DNA of 12,575 nucleotides from Desulfobacteraceae bacterium (GCA_027025615.1 JALVQM010000323.1:1-12575), one strand, 5' to 3'. Counted from the first letter of the stretch, positions 1 through 6,672 are shown. Translations and numbers: made by a program. The notes: a model not told the origin generated them from the letters alone.

Positions 1-203
1 AGGCCCTTTCCGGGTATGCAGAGTTGGCCCAGGCCGGGGTGAATGCCAGTGACGACTATAACAGCCTGGTGGATAAAATAAGGGGCCAGATCGAACGAAT
101 GGCGCAGATCACCCGCAAGCTGCATAATATAACTGTTTATGCTGCCAAGGAATATATTGGAGACGCCAGGATCATAGATATCGACAAGGCTTCGGGACAG
201 TGA
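1..203 (+). CDS. C-terminal fragment of a sensor/HisKA-like signalling protein
   Basis: This is an open frame (codons from base 3) entering from the left edge and ending at TGA 201-203, about 66 residues. The fragment reads ALSGYAEL near its start, then a helical stretch with QIERMAQITRKL and a tail ending IIDIDKAS plus three residues. From family knowledge, this resembles the second half of the HisKA-like dimerisation domain in Desulfobacterota proteins, where a conserved HELNQPL-type segment precedes SGYAEL. The phospho-acceptor part would lie outside the window. No HATPase domain follows, because the protein stops directly after the HisKA-like helices. It may therefore be an accessory or receiver-linked protein rather than a full kinase. 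It converges on the next gene with only 15 bases between the stop codons. The role is inferred and the fragment is short. Confidence 0.6.
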   Translation, partial: ALSGYAELAQAGVNASDDYNSLVDKIRGQIERMAQITRKLHNITVYAAKEYIGDARIIDIDKASGQ

Positions 204-230
204 GACACTGAGCCTTTTTCAGTCTTTTCC
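204..230 (+). terminator. weak hairpin with T-rich tail after the sensor fragment
   Basis: ACTGA at 207-211 can pair with TCAGT at 219-223 around a 7-base loop, and CTTTTCC follows. The stem is only 5 bp and overlaps the stop codon of the convergent gene. It is a possible weak terminator for the rightward sensor gene. Confidence is low because the stem is so short. Confidence 0.25.
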
Positions 231-833
231 GGATACGAGTTTTCCTGCAAGCAGTGTCCCCAGGATACACAGGCATTCCATGTCAAGGTAATATTCTGCT
301 GATTGGCGGAACAGAACTGTTGCTTGGGCAGGAAAAGATTCGTCACGATCGTTGAAAGTAAGTATTACCGGTATTCGGGGCAAGGCCCTGAATTTTATAG
401 ACAGATCAAAATTTATGCCCATATCACAAGTCGTGCCCCCCAACTTATGGCAGGACTTTTCCAGGCCAGCAAGATTACAGGCGAAAGTGTCTTCTATTAT
501 TTTATTGGTGTTGGCTGTAAAATATCCTACAAGGGGTGAAGCGTCTTTGAATTCACGGTATGTGACCCACTGGCCTTCGTTGTCCACGGAAGACGGGCAT
601 TGGAGGATATACCTTGCCAGTACCACGCTGATCGCAAAATTAGGTTTTTGGCCTTTTTGATCAAAAACACCGTTTTCCCCTACTTTGTATGTGCTGTTGA
701 AAAGCTTTATGGAAAGCATGCCGGATTCAAATAAGGCACCCAGCGGCTCGGCCCGTGCAATCAGATCTAACCGGCCAATCTGTTTCAGATAGTAATGGTA
801 GGTTTCTTCGAATACGGATGCTTTGGGATGCAT
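219..833 (-). CDS. DUF3786-like protein of unknown function
   Basis: This is a 204-residue soluble protein with no signal peptide or membrane segment. The pattern matches what I recall of the DUF3786 family: LFNSTYKV near residues 44-51, a hydrophobic helix ISVVLARYIL near 68-77, WVTYREF at 89-95, a LGGTTCDMGINFDL segment at 131-144, PRIPVILTF at 152-160, DESFPAQATVLF at 164-175 and a YYLDMECL C-terminal motif at 181-188. The family is common in anaerobic bacteria and archaea, and its biochemical role is unknown to me. I chose the ATG at 831-833 because CAGGAG lies 7 bases upstream. The frame stays open for 38 more codons to 947, but that stretch is low in protein-like signal and overlaps the promoter of the divergent kinase gene. 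It is transcribed away from the kinase operon and convergent with the sensor fragment. Confidence 0.75.
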   Translation of the reverse strand: MHPKASVFEETYHYYLKQIGRLDLIARAEPLGALFESGMLSIKLFNSTYKVGENGVFDQKGQKPNFAISVVLARYILQCPSSVDNEGQWVTYREFKDASPLVGYFTANTNKIIEDTFACNLAGLEKSCHKLGGTTCDMGINFDLSIKFRALPRIPVILTFNDRDESFPAQATVLFRQSAEYYLDMECLCILGTLLAGKLVSGKD

Positions 834-879
834 GGAAGTGCTCCTGTATATTATATTTTTATTTATGTACTCTATATCG

Positions 880-893
880 TTGCCTTTTGGCAA
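880..893. promoter_or_regulatory. short palindrome in the divergent intergenic region (candidate operator)
   Basis: TTGCCTTTTGGCAA is a 5-bp inverted repeat around a 4-base centre. It sits between the DUF3786 gene (start 833) and the rightward kinase promoter (-35 at 919). Its position would suit a regulator controlling either gene. Only one copy is seen and no cognate regulator is encoded next to it, so the function is a guess. Confidence 0.3.
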
Positions 894-918
894 TCTTTTG
901 TCTGTCTGACCATCAGTT

Positions 919-947
919 TTGACATTCAGCGTTCTGGTGTATATCAT
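919..947 (+). promoter_or_regulatory. sigma-70-type promoter for the hybrid kinase gene
   Basis: A perfect TTGACA (-35) at 919-924 is followed by a 17-base spacer and TATCAT (-10) at 942-947. Transcription would start near 954, leaving a leader of about 75 bases to the ATG at 1029, or about 115 to the ATG at 1068. It is the strongest promoter-like match I found in the window, and it points into the kinase-HAD gene pair. Confidence 0.65.
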
Positions 948-1028
948 AAAGGAAAAAATTCCTTATGTTATCAATGCGGTTAAGATAATTGTTCCCCACA
1001 AAATAGCCTGACTTGAAGATGGATATTA

Positions 1029-3389
1029 ATGATGGAACCTTCCAATAAGTCCAGGGGTCGTAAAAAAATGTCAAAACATAACGAAAAATCAGCCTGCCAT
1101 GACCATAAAATAATCAGCGGAGATGATGACAATCTGCAGGAGCTGTTTATCCACCTGTTTGATACCCTGGCTGTTGGTGTTACTGTTTGGTCGACTGACG
1201 GCCGATTGCTGACGGCTAACAAGGGCTTTGTATATTTGACAGGTTATAATCCGGAAGAGATCGATTGCCTGGATCATTGGGTTAAAGAAGCTTTTCCGGA
1301 CAAAGACAGCCGTGAACAGATTTTGCGACAACGTAAAAACGAAAGATTTGAAAGGGACTTCCTGGCAGTACACCAGTTTATTTGTAAGGGAGGAGAGCAA
1401 AAAGATTTCGAGTGTTGTTCAAGTCGGCTTGGTGACGGTCGTGTTGTGGTAATTATAGCCGGTATTTCCGAAAGTAAAAAGATTCGGGAAGAAAACCTCA
1501 AACGCAAACAGTTCCTGGAATCTGTTCTGTATCATGCCCCGGATGCCATTGTGACGCTGGATGCCAGGCACCGGGTACTGGATTGGAATCCCGGTGCGGT
1601 TGATGTTTTCGGTTATCTACCGGAAGAAACCATAGGAAGAAACCTGGACGACCTGGTGGCTCCCGGGGAAGAGCAGTTTGTTGAGGCAAGACAAAAAACC
1701 AAGGAAGTACTTGCAGGGAAAAGAGTCGAGCCTTTTGAAACCGTGCGCTATAGAAAAGACGGCAGTCCGGTAAGGGTGATTGCCGGAGGATCACCGATTA
1801 TTGTAAACGGGGAACTGATAGGAGTAGTGGCAGTATATACCGACATCACAAAGAGAGTGGAAGCCGAGGAGGCTCTCAAAAGAAGCGAAACTCGTTTCAG
1901 AACACTGGTAGAACATCTGCCCCTGGGAATAGTGCTTATATCCAATGACGATCAATTCATCTATGCCAATCCCGCCGTTGAAGAAGACTACGGTTTTAAG
2001 CTTAAAAGAGAACAGGATCCGGGCGGTGTCTTGAAAGCAGCTTTTCCTGATGAAGCTTACCGCAAGCATGTTATTGATCTTTGGGAAAGGCAATTGAATC
2101 TTGCTGCCCAGGGAAAGTCAGAACCTCAGGTTTTAAAGGTAACATGCGCAAATGGTTCTGTAAAACACATGCATGCGCGCTTGATAATGATTACGGAATT
2201 CGGTGACCGAATAATTGCCTGTGAGGACATATCAGAAAAAATCAAGCTTGAAGTGCAATTCCAGCAGGCCCAGAAGTTTGAGGCACTTGGTACCCTCGCC
2301 GGTGGAATTGCTCATGATTTCAACAATATATTAATGGGAATCCAGGGGCTGGCCTCGATTGTGAAAATGAATTTGGAAGCCGGGAACCCCAACCGGGAAT
2401 ATATGCGGGCCATTGAAGACTACGTCCGCAGTGCATCCAGCCTGACCAGCCAGTTGCTGGGACTTGCAAAAGGGGGCAAGTATGAAGTAAAAAACTATGA
2501 TATCAATAAGATATTGGCAGACAGCGCAGAAATGTTCGGCCGCACCAGAAAGCAGGTTCGTGTTCATAAGGACCTTTATCCACAACCTCTGGTGGTGGCA
2601 TTGGACAAGGCCCAAATTCAACAGGTCTTTTTAAATATTTTTGTCAATGCCTGGCAGGCCATGCCGGAAGGCGGAGACATTTTTGTTGTGTCAACAAGGA
2701 TAATTCTTGATGAAAGGGAAGCCCGGATTTATCAATTTGCCCCGGGCAGATACGCAAAAATATCCATCACCGATACAGGGGAAGGAATGGATGAAGCTAT
2801 ACGTCAGCGAATTTTCGATCCCTTTTTTACAACCAAAGACAAGGGACGGGGAACCGGGCTGGGATTGGCTTCAGCGTATGGAATAATTAATAATCATGGA
2901 GGAAATATAACAGTTTACAGTGAACCCGGCCAGGGTGCCACTTTCAATATTTATCTGCCCCTGTCCGGTAAAGAAGCTGACAGGGGCGAATCTGTTGGGG
3001 ACTCGACGGTCAAAGGGGGCGGTACGATATTGCTGGTAGACGATGAAGAAATGATTCTTTCGGTGGGCCGGCTTATGCTGGAAAAATTAGGTTATAAGGT
3101 AATTACAGCAAGCAGCGGAGCAATGGCACTGGATAAGATCCATACCTGTGGAGAACAAATCAACCTGGTTGTTTTGGATATGATCATGCCCATTATGGAT
3201 GGCGGCAAAGTTTTTGAAATGATACGAGAGCAATATCCGGATATGCCGGTTTTGCTTTCAAGCGGCTACTCTGTAAATGGTCAGGCAATGGATATCCTTG
3301 ACCGGGGATGCGACGGTTTTATCCAGAAACCTTTTACGGTAAACGACTTATCTTCAAAGATCCAATCCTGTTTGCGGAAGAGGAAGTAG
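1029..3389 (+). CDS. hybrid sensor histidine kinase (PAS-PAS-PAS-HisKA-HATPase-REC)
   Basis: This is a 786-residue soluble sensor kinase with no membrane segments, so it probably senses a cytoplasmic signal. Three PAS-type domains lie at roughly 38-155, 160-283 and 287-405. The second is the clearest S-box type, containing DAIVTLD and GYLPEETIGR and ending in YTDITKRVEAEEAL. The HisKA H-box reads AGGIAHDFNN with phospho-acceptor His429. The ATPase domain shows N-box Asn536/Asn540, a G1 box DTGEGM at 582-587 and a G2 box GRGTGLGLA at 606-614. A fused C-terminal receiver (about 667-784) has the acidic pair Asp671/672, phospho-acceptor Asp717 and Lys767 in QKPF. All catalytic residues are present. 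No DNA-binding output is attached, so phosphate is probably relayed onward. The start is uncertain: ATG 1029 has a poor ribosome site, while ATG 1068 (residue 14) has AGGGG 10 bases upstream. It is followed after 26 bases by the HAD-like gene, probably in one transcript. Confidence 0.93.
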   Translation: MMEPSNKSRGRKKMSKHNEKSACHDHKIISGDDDNLQELFIHLFDTLAVGVTVWSTDGRLLTANKGFVYLTGYNPEEIDCLDHWVKEAFPDKDSREQILRQRKNERFERDFLAVHQFICKGGEQKDFECCSSRLGDGRVVVIIAGISESKKIREENLKRKQFLESVLYHAPDAIVTLDARHRVLDWNPGAVDVFGYLPEETIGRNLDDLVAPGEEQFVEARQKTKEVLAGKRVEPFETVRYRKDGSPVRVIAGGSPIIVNGELIGVVAVYTDITKRVEAEEALKRSETRFRTLVEHLPLGIVLISNDDQFIYANPAVEEDYGFKLKREQDPGGVLKAAFPDEAYRKHVIDLWERQLNLAAQGKSEPQVLKVTCANGSVKHMHARLIMITEFGDRIIACEDISEKIKLEVQFQQAQKFEALGTLAGGIAHDFNNILMGIQGLASIVKMNLEAGNPNREYMRAIEDYVRSASSLTSQLLGLAKGGKYEVKNYDINKILADSAEMFGRTRKQVRVHKDLYPQPLVVALDKAQIQQVFLNIFVNAWQAMPEGGDIFVVSTRIILDEREARIYQFAPGRYAKISITDTGEGMDEAIRQRIFDPFFTTKDKGRGTGLGLASAYGIINNHGGNITVYSEPGQGATFNIYLPLSGKEADRGESVGDSTVKGGGTILLVDDEEMILSVGRLMLEKLGYKVITASSGAMALDKIHTCGEQINLVVLDMIMPIMDGGKVFEMIREQYPDMPVLLSSGYSVNGQAMDILDRGCDGFIQKPFTVNDLSSKIQSCLRKRK

Positions 3390-3398
3390 ATTGAAAAT

Positions 3399-3405
3399 AA
3401 GGAGG
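3399..3405 (+). promoter_or_regulatory. strong ribosome binding site of the HAD-like gene
   Basis: AAGGAGG lies 10 bases before the ATG at 3416, within the 26-base gap after the kinase stop codon. It fixes the start of the HAD-like gene and supports co-transcription with the kinase. Confidence 0.7.
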
Positions 3406-3415
3406 TATACGCGAA

Positions 3416-4243
3416 ATGGCCACACTGAGTTCTTCCAGAATACGCCTTGTCGTCTGCGATTTGTGGGAGACCTTGACCCATGGTGATCCAATGGTGGAAT
3501 TGATCCAGGCTATGCTGCCGCAACATCCAGATCGTCATGTCCTTGCCAGGAACATTCGCCAGAGGCTAGAAAACAACAGCATTGATTTAAAAGAAGCCAT
3601 CCAGGAGATTGCTTATTTGGGTAAAAACGGAAGCCTTAGAAGGGCCGTAGAGTATGCAACTTTCAAAATGAAGCTTGTCAACGGCTTTGATCAATTTGTA
3701 GACAAACTGCACCAGGCCGGAATAGGTTTTGCCATAATCACCCCTTTGTTCGGAGTAATAACGGAAACGTTGCGAAATGTTTACGGTCATGACCGATTCA
3801 TTGAAATAATTTCCAACCCTATCCATTTTGCCCTGGACGGAGATGAAAAGGCTGAAATTGATAACAGCAAGCTGTCCAAGATGATAGAACGTTTTTTTAT
3901 CAAGGCCCGCGATCATAAGGCCTTTGATCGCATGAAGGCAACAGGTAAAATCAGCCTTTTTTTGGAAGATGAAAAGAGCAAGGCTGAATTGGTAGGCCAG
4001 ATCGCCAATCGGCACAATATTGCCCTGGAACAGGTGGCATACCTGGCCGGGCGGGCTTCTGAAGCCGATGCCATGATCCAGGTAATCCGTCATGGAGGAA
4101 CGGTCATCGCATTCAATTACAGCCAGGAACTGGCAGCCTGTATAGAGCATCTGGATTCAATCGAAGCAAGCCAGATACATTGGACCGATGCCCGCAGCCG
4201 CAGGTCCAACCTCAGACGCCCGGCGGCATTGATTCTGGGTTGA
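3416..4243 (+). CDS. HAD-superfamily-like protein with degenerate catalytic motifs
   Basis: This is a 275-residue soluble protein. Motif I reads LVVCDLWETLT at 11-21. The first Asp (Asp15) of the usual DxDxT is kept, but the second position is Trp17. Motif II fits FAIITP with Thr109. A Lys in the DEKSKAEL stretch (about 185-192) could be motif III. The expected motif IV GDxxxD reads GRASEAD, so one Asp is replaced by Arg213 while Asp218 remains. The fold assignment is therefore reasonable, but normal Mg-dependent phosphatase activity is doubtful; it may have a changed reaction or a binding/regulatory role. An alpha-helical cap-like region lies between motif I and motif II (about 25-100). It follows the hybrid kinase by 26 bases with a strong AAGGAGG, so the two are likely co-expressed, and the HAD protein could take part in the same signalling process. 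The substrate is unknown. Confidence 0.65.
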   Translation: MATLSSSRIRLVVCDLWETLTHGDPMVELIQAMLPQHPDRHVLARNIRQRLENNSIDLKEAIQEIAYLGKNGSLRRAVEYATFKMKLVNGFDQFVDKLHQAGIGFAIITPLFGVITETLRNVYGHDRFIEIISNPIHFALDGDEKAEIDNSKLSKMIERFFIKARDHKAFDRMKATGKISLFLEDEKSKAELVGQIANRHNIALEQVAYLAGRASEADAMIQVIRHGGTVIAFNYSQELAACIEHLDSIEASQIHWTDARSRRSNLRRPAALILG

Positions 4244-4398
4244 GAGGCAAAAAGTGCAACCTAATATAAAAGGCTTCCCGGAGAGACGCGCTGATACCGG
4301 GCTCCACATGTTAAAACCGGATTATAGATCTTTTGACAATATACTTCCGAGATGGCATGATAAGGATATTTAATAAGAACCCGATACGATAGCGCCGT
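4244..4398. other. intergenic region before the small acidic gene
   Basis: These 155 bases separate the HAD-like gene from the mini-gene at 4399. A weak GC-rich inverted repeat (CCCGG near 4279, CCGGG near 4298) lies in the first half without a T tract. A promoter-like element occupies 4333-4361. I see no tRNA-like or riboswitch-like fold. Confidence 0.4.
4333..4361 (+). promoter_or_regulatory. promoter-like element before the acidic mini-gene
   Basis: A perfect TTGACA at 4333-4338 is followed by a 17-base spacer and CATGAT at 4356-4361, which matches TATAAT at four of six positions. A start near 4368 would leave a leader of about 31 bases to the ATG at 4399. This supports the short reading frame being a real transcription unit. 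Confidence 0.45.
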
Positions 4399-4533
4399 AT
4401 GAACTCAAAATCCAAACAAGATCCATCCCGAAAAGGTTCGGAAAAGGACAAGTCCATTTCCATCATCATTGAGGAAGAGGTTGAAAAAGCCTTTGAAGAT
4501 GATGAGGAAATGGATGATGATGAAGAAGGTTAA
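4399..4533 (+). CDS. small acidic protein (44 residues), unrecognised
   Basis: A complete ATG-to-TAA frame encodes 44 residues. The first third is polar and basic (MNSKSKQDPSRKGSEKDK), the middle has a short hydrophobic patch SISIII, and the rest is strongly acidic, ending in EMDDDEEG. Such charge-segregated mini-proteins occur in many genomes and no family is recognised here. For: a TTGACA-N17-CATGAT promoter-like element lies at the right distance, and an in-frame TAG at 4390-4392 leaves this ATG as the only ATG start. Against: no convincing ribosome site precedes the ATG, and short acidic frames arise easily from GA-rich DNA. It ends 15 bases before the convergent 106-residue gene. A binding partner for a basic protein, such as that neighbour, is conceivable but pure inference. 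Confidence 0.45.
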   Translation: MNSKSKQDPSRKGSEKDKSISIIIEEEVEKAFEDDEEMDDDEEG

Positions 4534-4548
4534 ATCCCTGTCAGCCTA

Positions 4549-4869
4549 TTACCCGGCATAGCGCCTGCGGAAAAAACTTTTCAACTGTTTGACCATCTTG
4601 GGACCGGTAGCAGCGGAAATGGTTCCCAGCAGGGCCAGATCCAGGGCCCGGGCATATGGTGCGGGCACCTTGGGCTTTAGCCTCAGACGATCAGGGTTTA
4701 TATCGATCATGGCACCGGCGAAAGCAGACTGCTTAACTACAAGCCGGCAGCCATCCTTACCAAGTTTCTGGCATCGTAACCTGGGAAAATTGTTTTGCAG
4801 GTCCTGGATGACGATTTCAGGGCGCAAAGGACGTTTCTTTTTGCTAACTCGTATTTCTTCGGTAGGCAT
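4549..4869 (-). CDS. hypothetical basic protein (106 residues)
   Basis: I do not recognise this protein. It has 106 residues and both ends are rich in Lys/Arg (VSKKKRPLRPE near the N-terminus, KSFFRRRY at the C-terminus). The middle has alternating beta-like stretches (EIVIQDL, CRLVVKQ, AGAMIDI), and a mildly hydrophobic helix ALDLALLGTISAATG lies at about 75-89. No Cys-cluster metal site, signal peptide or clear membrane span is seen. The ATG at 4867-4869 is well supported by GGGAGG with a 5-base spacer. A rightward frame over the same bases (4589-4921) lacks a comparable ribosome site. It is divergent from the Yip1-like gene across a 160-base region and convergent with the acidic mini-gene. 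Confidence 0.7.
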   Translation of the reverse strand: MPTEEIRVSKKKRPLRPEIVIQDLQNNFPRLRCQKLGKDGCRLVVKQSAFAGAMIDINPDRLRLKPKVPAPYARALDLALLGTISAATGPKMVKQLKSFFRRRYAG

Positions 4870-4973
4870 CTTTTCCTCCCGTCACATGAAATGTAATTGT
4901 CGAAAGAGAAAAGACCAGTAAGATAGGCTATGCCCCCATATTTAACCGGAACTATCCTGATGGTCAATAGTCC

Positions 4974-5008
4974 TTTTAATTAACGACGGAGATGGTAAAG
5001 TAATTAAA
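4974..5008. promoter_or_regulatory. paired AT-rich inverted repeats upstream of the Yip1-like gene
   Basis: TTTAATTA at 4975-4982 and TAATTAAA at 5001-5008 form an inverted repeat about 18 bases apart, just before the ribosome site of the gene at 5030. The core TTAATTA is itself near-palindromic, so each half could be a protein site. This is only suggestive, since AT-rich palindromes are common by chance. Confidence 0.25.
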
Positions 5009-5016
5009 TGGTGTTC

Positions 5017-5022
5017 AGGAGG
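5017..5022 (+). promoter_or_regulatory. ribosome binding site deciding a TTG start
   Basis: A consensus AGGAGG lies 7 bases before TTG 5030-5032. The only nearby alternative, GTG at 5011, runs into a stop after four codons. This fixes a TTG initiation codon for the membrane protein. Confidence 0.75.
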
Positions 5023-5029
5023 TAACAGG

Positions 5030-5563
5030 TTGCAGGGCTTTGATAAAAGCGATCCCATACGCAGTTTCTGCCGAACTACCTGGAAGGTACTGGTGGCTCC
5101 CAGGAATTTTTTTTCTGATTCAGTCCTGTCAGCCACCTGGCAGGAGCCGGTCATTTACATGGTAGTTTGTGTCCTGGTACATGTGACAATGGTGGCCTTG
5201 TTGAGCCGAAATATCGCCTTTGCCACCCGCAGTCTTGTAATGGGGCTTTGTTTCCCCTTTATTACCGCTGCGATCCTGTTTCTGATCCTGACCCGTGTGT
5301 TCAAGGCTGCCGGGAGCTACCTGGCGGCGCTACAAGTAACAGCTTATGTTTCAGCAGTAACTCTGTTTTCCTGGATGAGTGGTGTCGGCTTGGTGCTTGA
5401 ATTTTACAGAATTTACCTGATGAGTGTCGGACTGGCACTTATTTTTTCTGTTAGAATGTTTCAAGCATTTTGTGCCATTGCCGGAACAATGGCTGCCTAT
5501 ATAGTAGGTTCCCTTTTATTAAACGCCGTGTCAGGCGGCAGGTTACTGGAGCTGTTGCACTAA
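5030..5563 (+). CDS. Yip1-family-like integral membrane protein
   Basis: This is a 177-residue polytopic membrane protein. The cytoplasmic-looking N-terminus holds the segment TWKVLVAPRNFFSD (17-30), close to the start of Yip1-domain proteins, which commonly show an aromatic/Leu-x-x-P-x-x-F-F motif. About five hydrophobic segments follow at roughly 40-58, 67-89, 98-119, 121-142 and 146-166, with short loops. The function of bacterial Yip1-like proteins is unknown; in eukaryotes the family acts in vesicle trafficking through Rab interaction, which should not be carried over. Translation begins at TTG, supported by a consensus AGGAGG 7 bases upstream. The O-methyltransferase-like gene starts 31 bases downstream with its own ribosome site, so the two are probably one operon. 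The family call rests on topology and the N-terminal motif only. Confidence 0.65.
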   Translation: MQGFDKSDPIRSFCRTTWKVLVAPRNFFSDSVLSATWQEPVIYMVVCVLVHVTMVALLSRNIAFATRSLVMGLCFPFITAAILFLILTRVFKAAGSYLAALQVTAYVSAVTLFSWMSGVGLVLEFYRIYLMSVGLALIFSVRMFQAFCAIAGTMAAYIVGSLLLNAVSGGRLLELLH

Positions 5564-5594
5564 TGCCTGCCGGGCATGGAAAGGAAGGTTGACA

Positions 5595-6593
5595 ATGGCT
5601 AATACTATTGATTGGAACCCTGGGAAATTGATGGAGACTTCCGGGGCTTATTGGAAAGGCTGTGCCCTCCAGGCCGCTGTTGGGCTGGACATTTTTTCAA
5701 TATTGGCAGATCAGAAACTGGCGGCTGAAGATGTGGCCCGCAAAATTAAAGCCGACACGGACGGGATCAAGCGACTGCTGGAGGCTTTGGCGGCAATGGA
5801 TTTGATTGAAAAAGACGGAAGTCTTTATGCCAACAGCCGAGCGGCCCGCAAATGGTTATGCAGGGACAGTGAAGCTTTCATGGGCTATATGATCCTGCAC
5901 CATTACCAGTTGATCCAATCCTGGTGCCTGTTGGACCAAGCGGTCAGGGATGGTCGGCCCAAAGGCCCTGATCTGTCGTTTGATGATCCCAAATGGCGCG
6001 AAAACTTTCTCATGGGCATGTTTAATACAGGGATGCTGACCGCCCCTCTGGTAGCAAGAACCCTGGATCTTAAAGGCAGGGAGTATTTACTTGATCTCGG
6101 AGGTGGCCCGGGAACGTACTCTATTTATTTCTGCCTTGAAAACCCGGGGCTTAGGGCAGATATTTTCGATCTGCCAACAAGCGAGCCTTTTGCCTGGAAA
6201 AGCATAGAAAGATTCGGCCTTGGTGGGCGCATAGGGTTCGTCGGTGGAGACTATAACAGCGATGATCTTCCAAGCGGCTACGACGTGGTCTGGATTTCCC
6301 ATATTTTTCACAGCATGGGACCGGAAGGATGCCGCATGCTGCTGGAAAAAGCCGGAAAAGCCCTGGCAGACGACGGTATGCTTGCGATTCATGATTTTAT
6401 TCTCAATGATCAGCAGTCAGGGCCTCTTTTCCCAGCCCTGTTTTCCTTGAACATGCTTTTGCGTACCGAAAACGGCCGCTCATACAGCCAATCCGAGCTT
6501 GCTGCATTAATGCAGGAGTCAGGTTTCAGGGATATCGAGCGCCTGGAGTTTTGCGGCCCGAATGATTCCGGGATAATGATTGCCCGCAAATAA
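5595..6593 (+). CDS. SAM-dependent methyltransferase, O-methyltransferase family 2-like
   Basis: This is a 332-residue protein with the two-part architecture of the Methyltransf_2 group (plant OMTs, bacterial carotenoid and polyketide OMTs). An N-terminal winged-helix dimerisation domain spans about 1-105 (LQAAVGLDIFSILADQ at 26-40, AEDVARKI near 45-51, IKRLLEALAAMDLI at 58-71). The Rossmann SAM domain follows, with motif I LLDLGGGPGTYSI at 165-177, an acidic ribose-binding position in FDLP (Asp192), a GDY segment at 218-220 and the post-motif GMLAIHDFI at 261-269. His236/His239 lie where plant OMTs carry a catalytic His, but the usual HDW context is absent. The substrate cannot be read from the sequence; quinones, carotenoids and small hydroxylated aromatics are typical for the family. 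The ATG at 5595 is preferred over TTG 5589 because GGAAGG sits 6 bases before it. It is downstream partner of the Yip1-like gene and ends just before a strong hairpin. Confidence 0.85.
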   Translation: MANTIDWNPGKLMETSGAYWKGCALQAAVGLDIFSILADQKLAAEDVARKIKADTDGIKRLLEALAAMDLIEKDGSLYANSRAARKWLCRDSEAFMGYMILHHYQLIQSWCLLDQAVRDGRPKGPDLSFDDPKWRENFLMGMFNTGMLTAPLVARTLDLKGREYLLDLGGGPGTYSIYFCLENPGLRADIFDLPTSEPFAWKSIERFGLGGRIGFVGGDYNSDDLPSGYDVVWISHIFHSMGPEGCRMLLEKAGKALADDGMLAIHDFILNDQQSGPLFPALFSLNMLLRTENGRSYSQSELAALMQESGFRDIERLEFCGPNDSGIMIARK

Positions 6594-6604
6594 TGGCCGG
6601 GTGA

Positions 6605-6646
6605 AAACAAAACCGCCGGTGGGGGCTTTGCCACCGGCGGTTTCCG
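6605..6646. terminator. strong hairpin, probable bidirectional terminator
   Basis: AAACCGCCGGTGG (6610-6622) pairs perfectly over 13 bp with 6631-6643 around an 8-base loop. Read leftward, the stem is followed by a run of T with one G (TTTTGTTTTC), a good intrinsic terminator for the FmdB-family gene. Read rightward, the tail is only TTT, so termination after the methyltransferase may be weaker. It lies between convergent genes, as expected for a shared terminator. Confidence 0.8.
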
Positions 6647-6650
6647 GGAT

Positions 6651-6672
6651 CTACCGATTGGGGCATCGGTAG
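6651..6672. repeat. second tandem hairpin
   Basis: CTACCGAT (6651-6658) and ATCGGTAG (6665-6672) form a perfect 8-bp stem with a 6-base loop, 7 bases after the first hairpin. It has no T tract rightward. For leftward transcription it is the first of two stacked hairpins before the T-rich tail. Confidence 0.6.

Noticed and set aside
834..947. N-terminal extension of the DUF3786-like frame (38 extra codons)
   Set aside because: A good ribosome site precedes the ATG at 833, and the extension covers the TTGACA/TATCAT promoter of the opposite gene, so it is unlikely to be coding.
3587..4150. 187-codon leftward open frame opposite the HAD-like gene
   Set aside because: It mirrors the HAD-like gene, which has a consensus ribosome site and protein-like motifs, and has no support of its own.
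4589..4921. 110-codon rightward frame over the 106-residue gene
   Set aside because: It is antisense to a frame with a GGGAGG ribosome site and better protein-like composition, and it has no ribosome site of its own.
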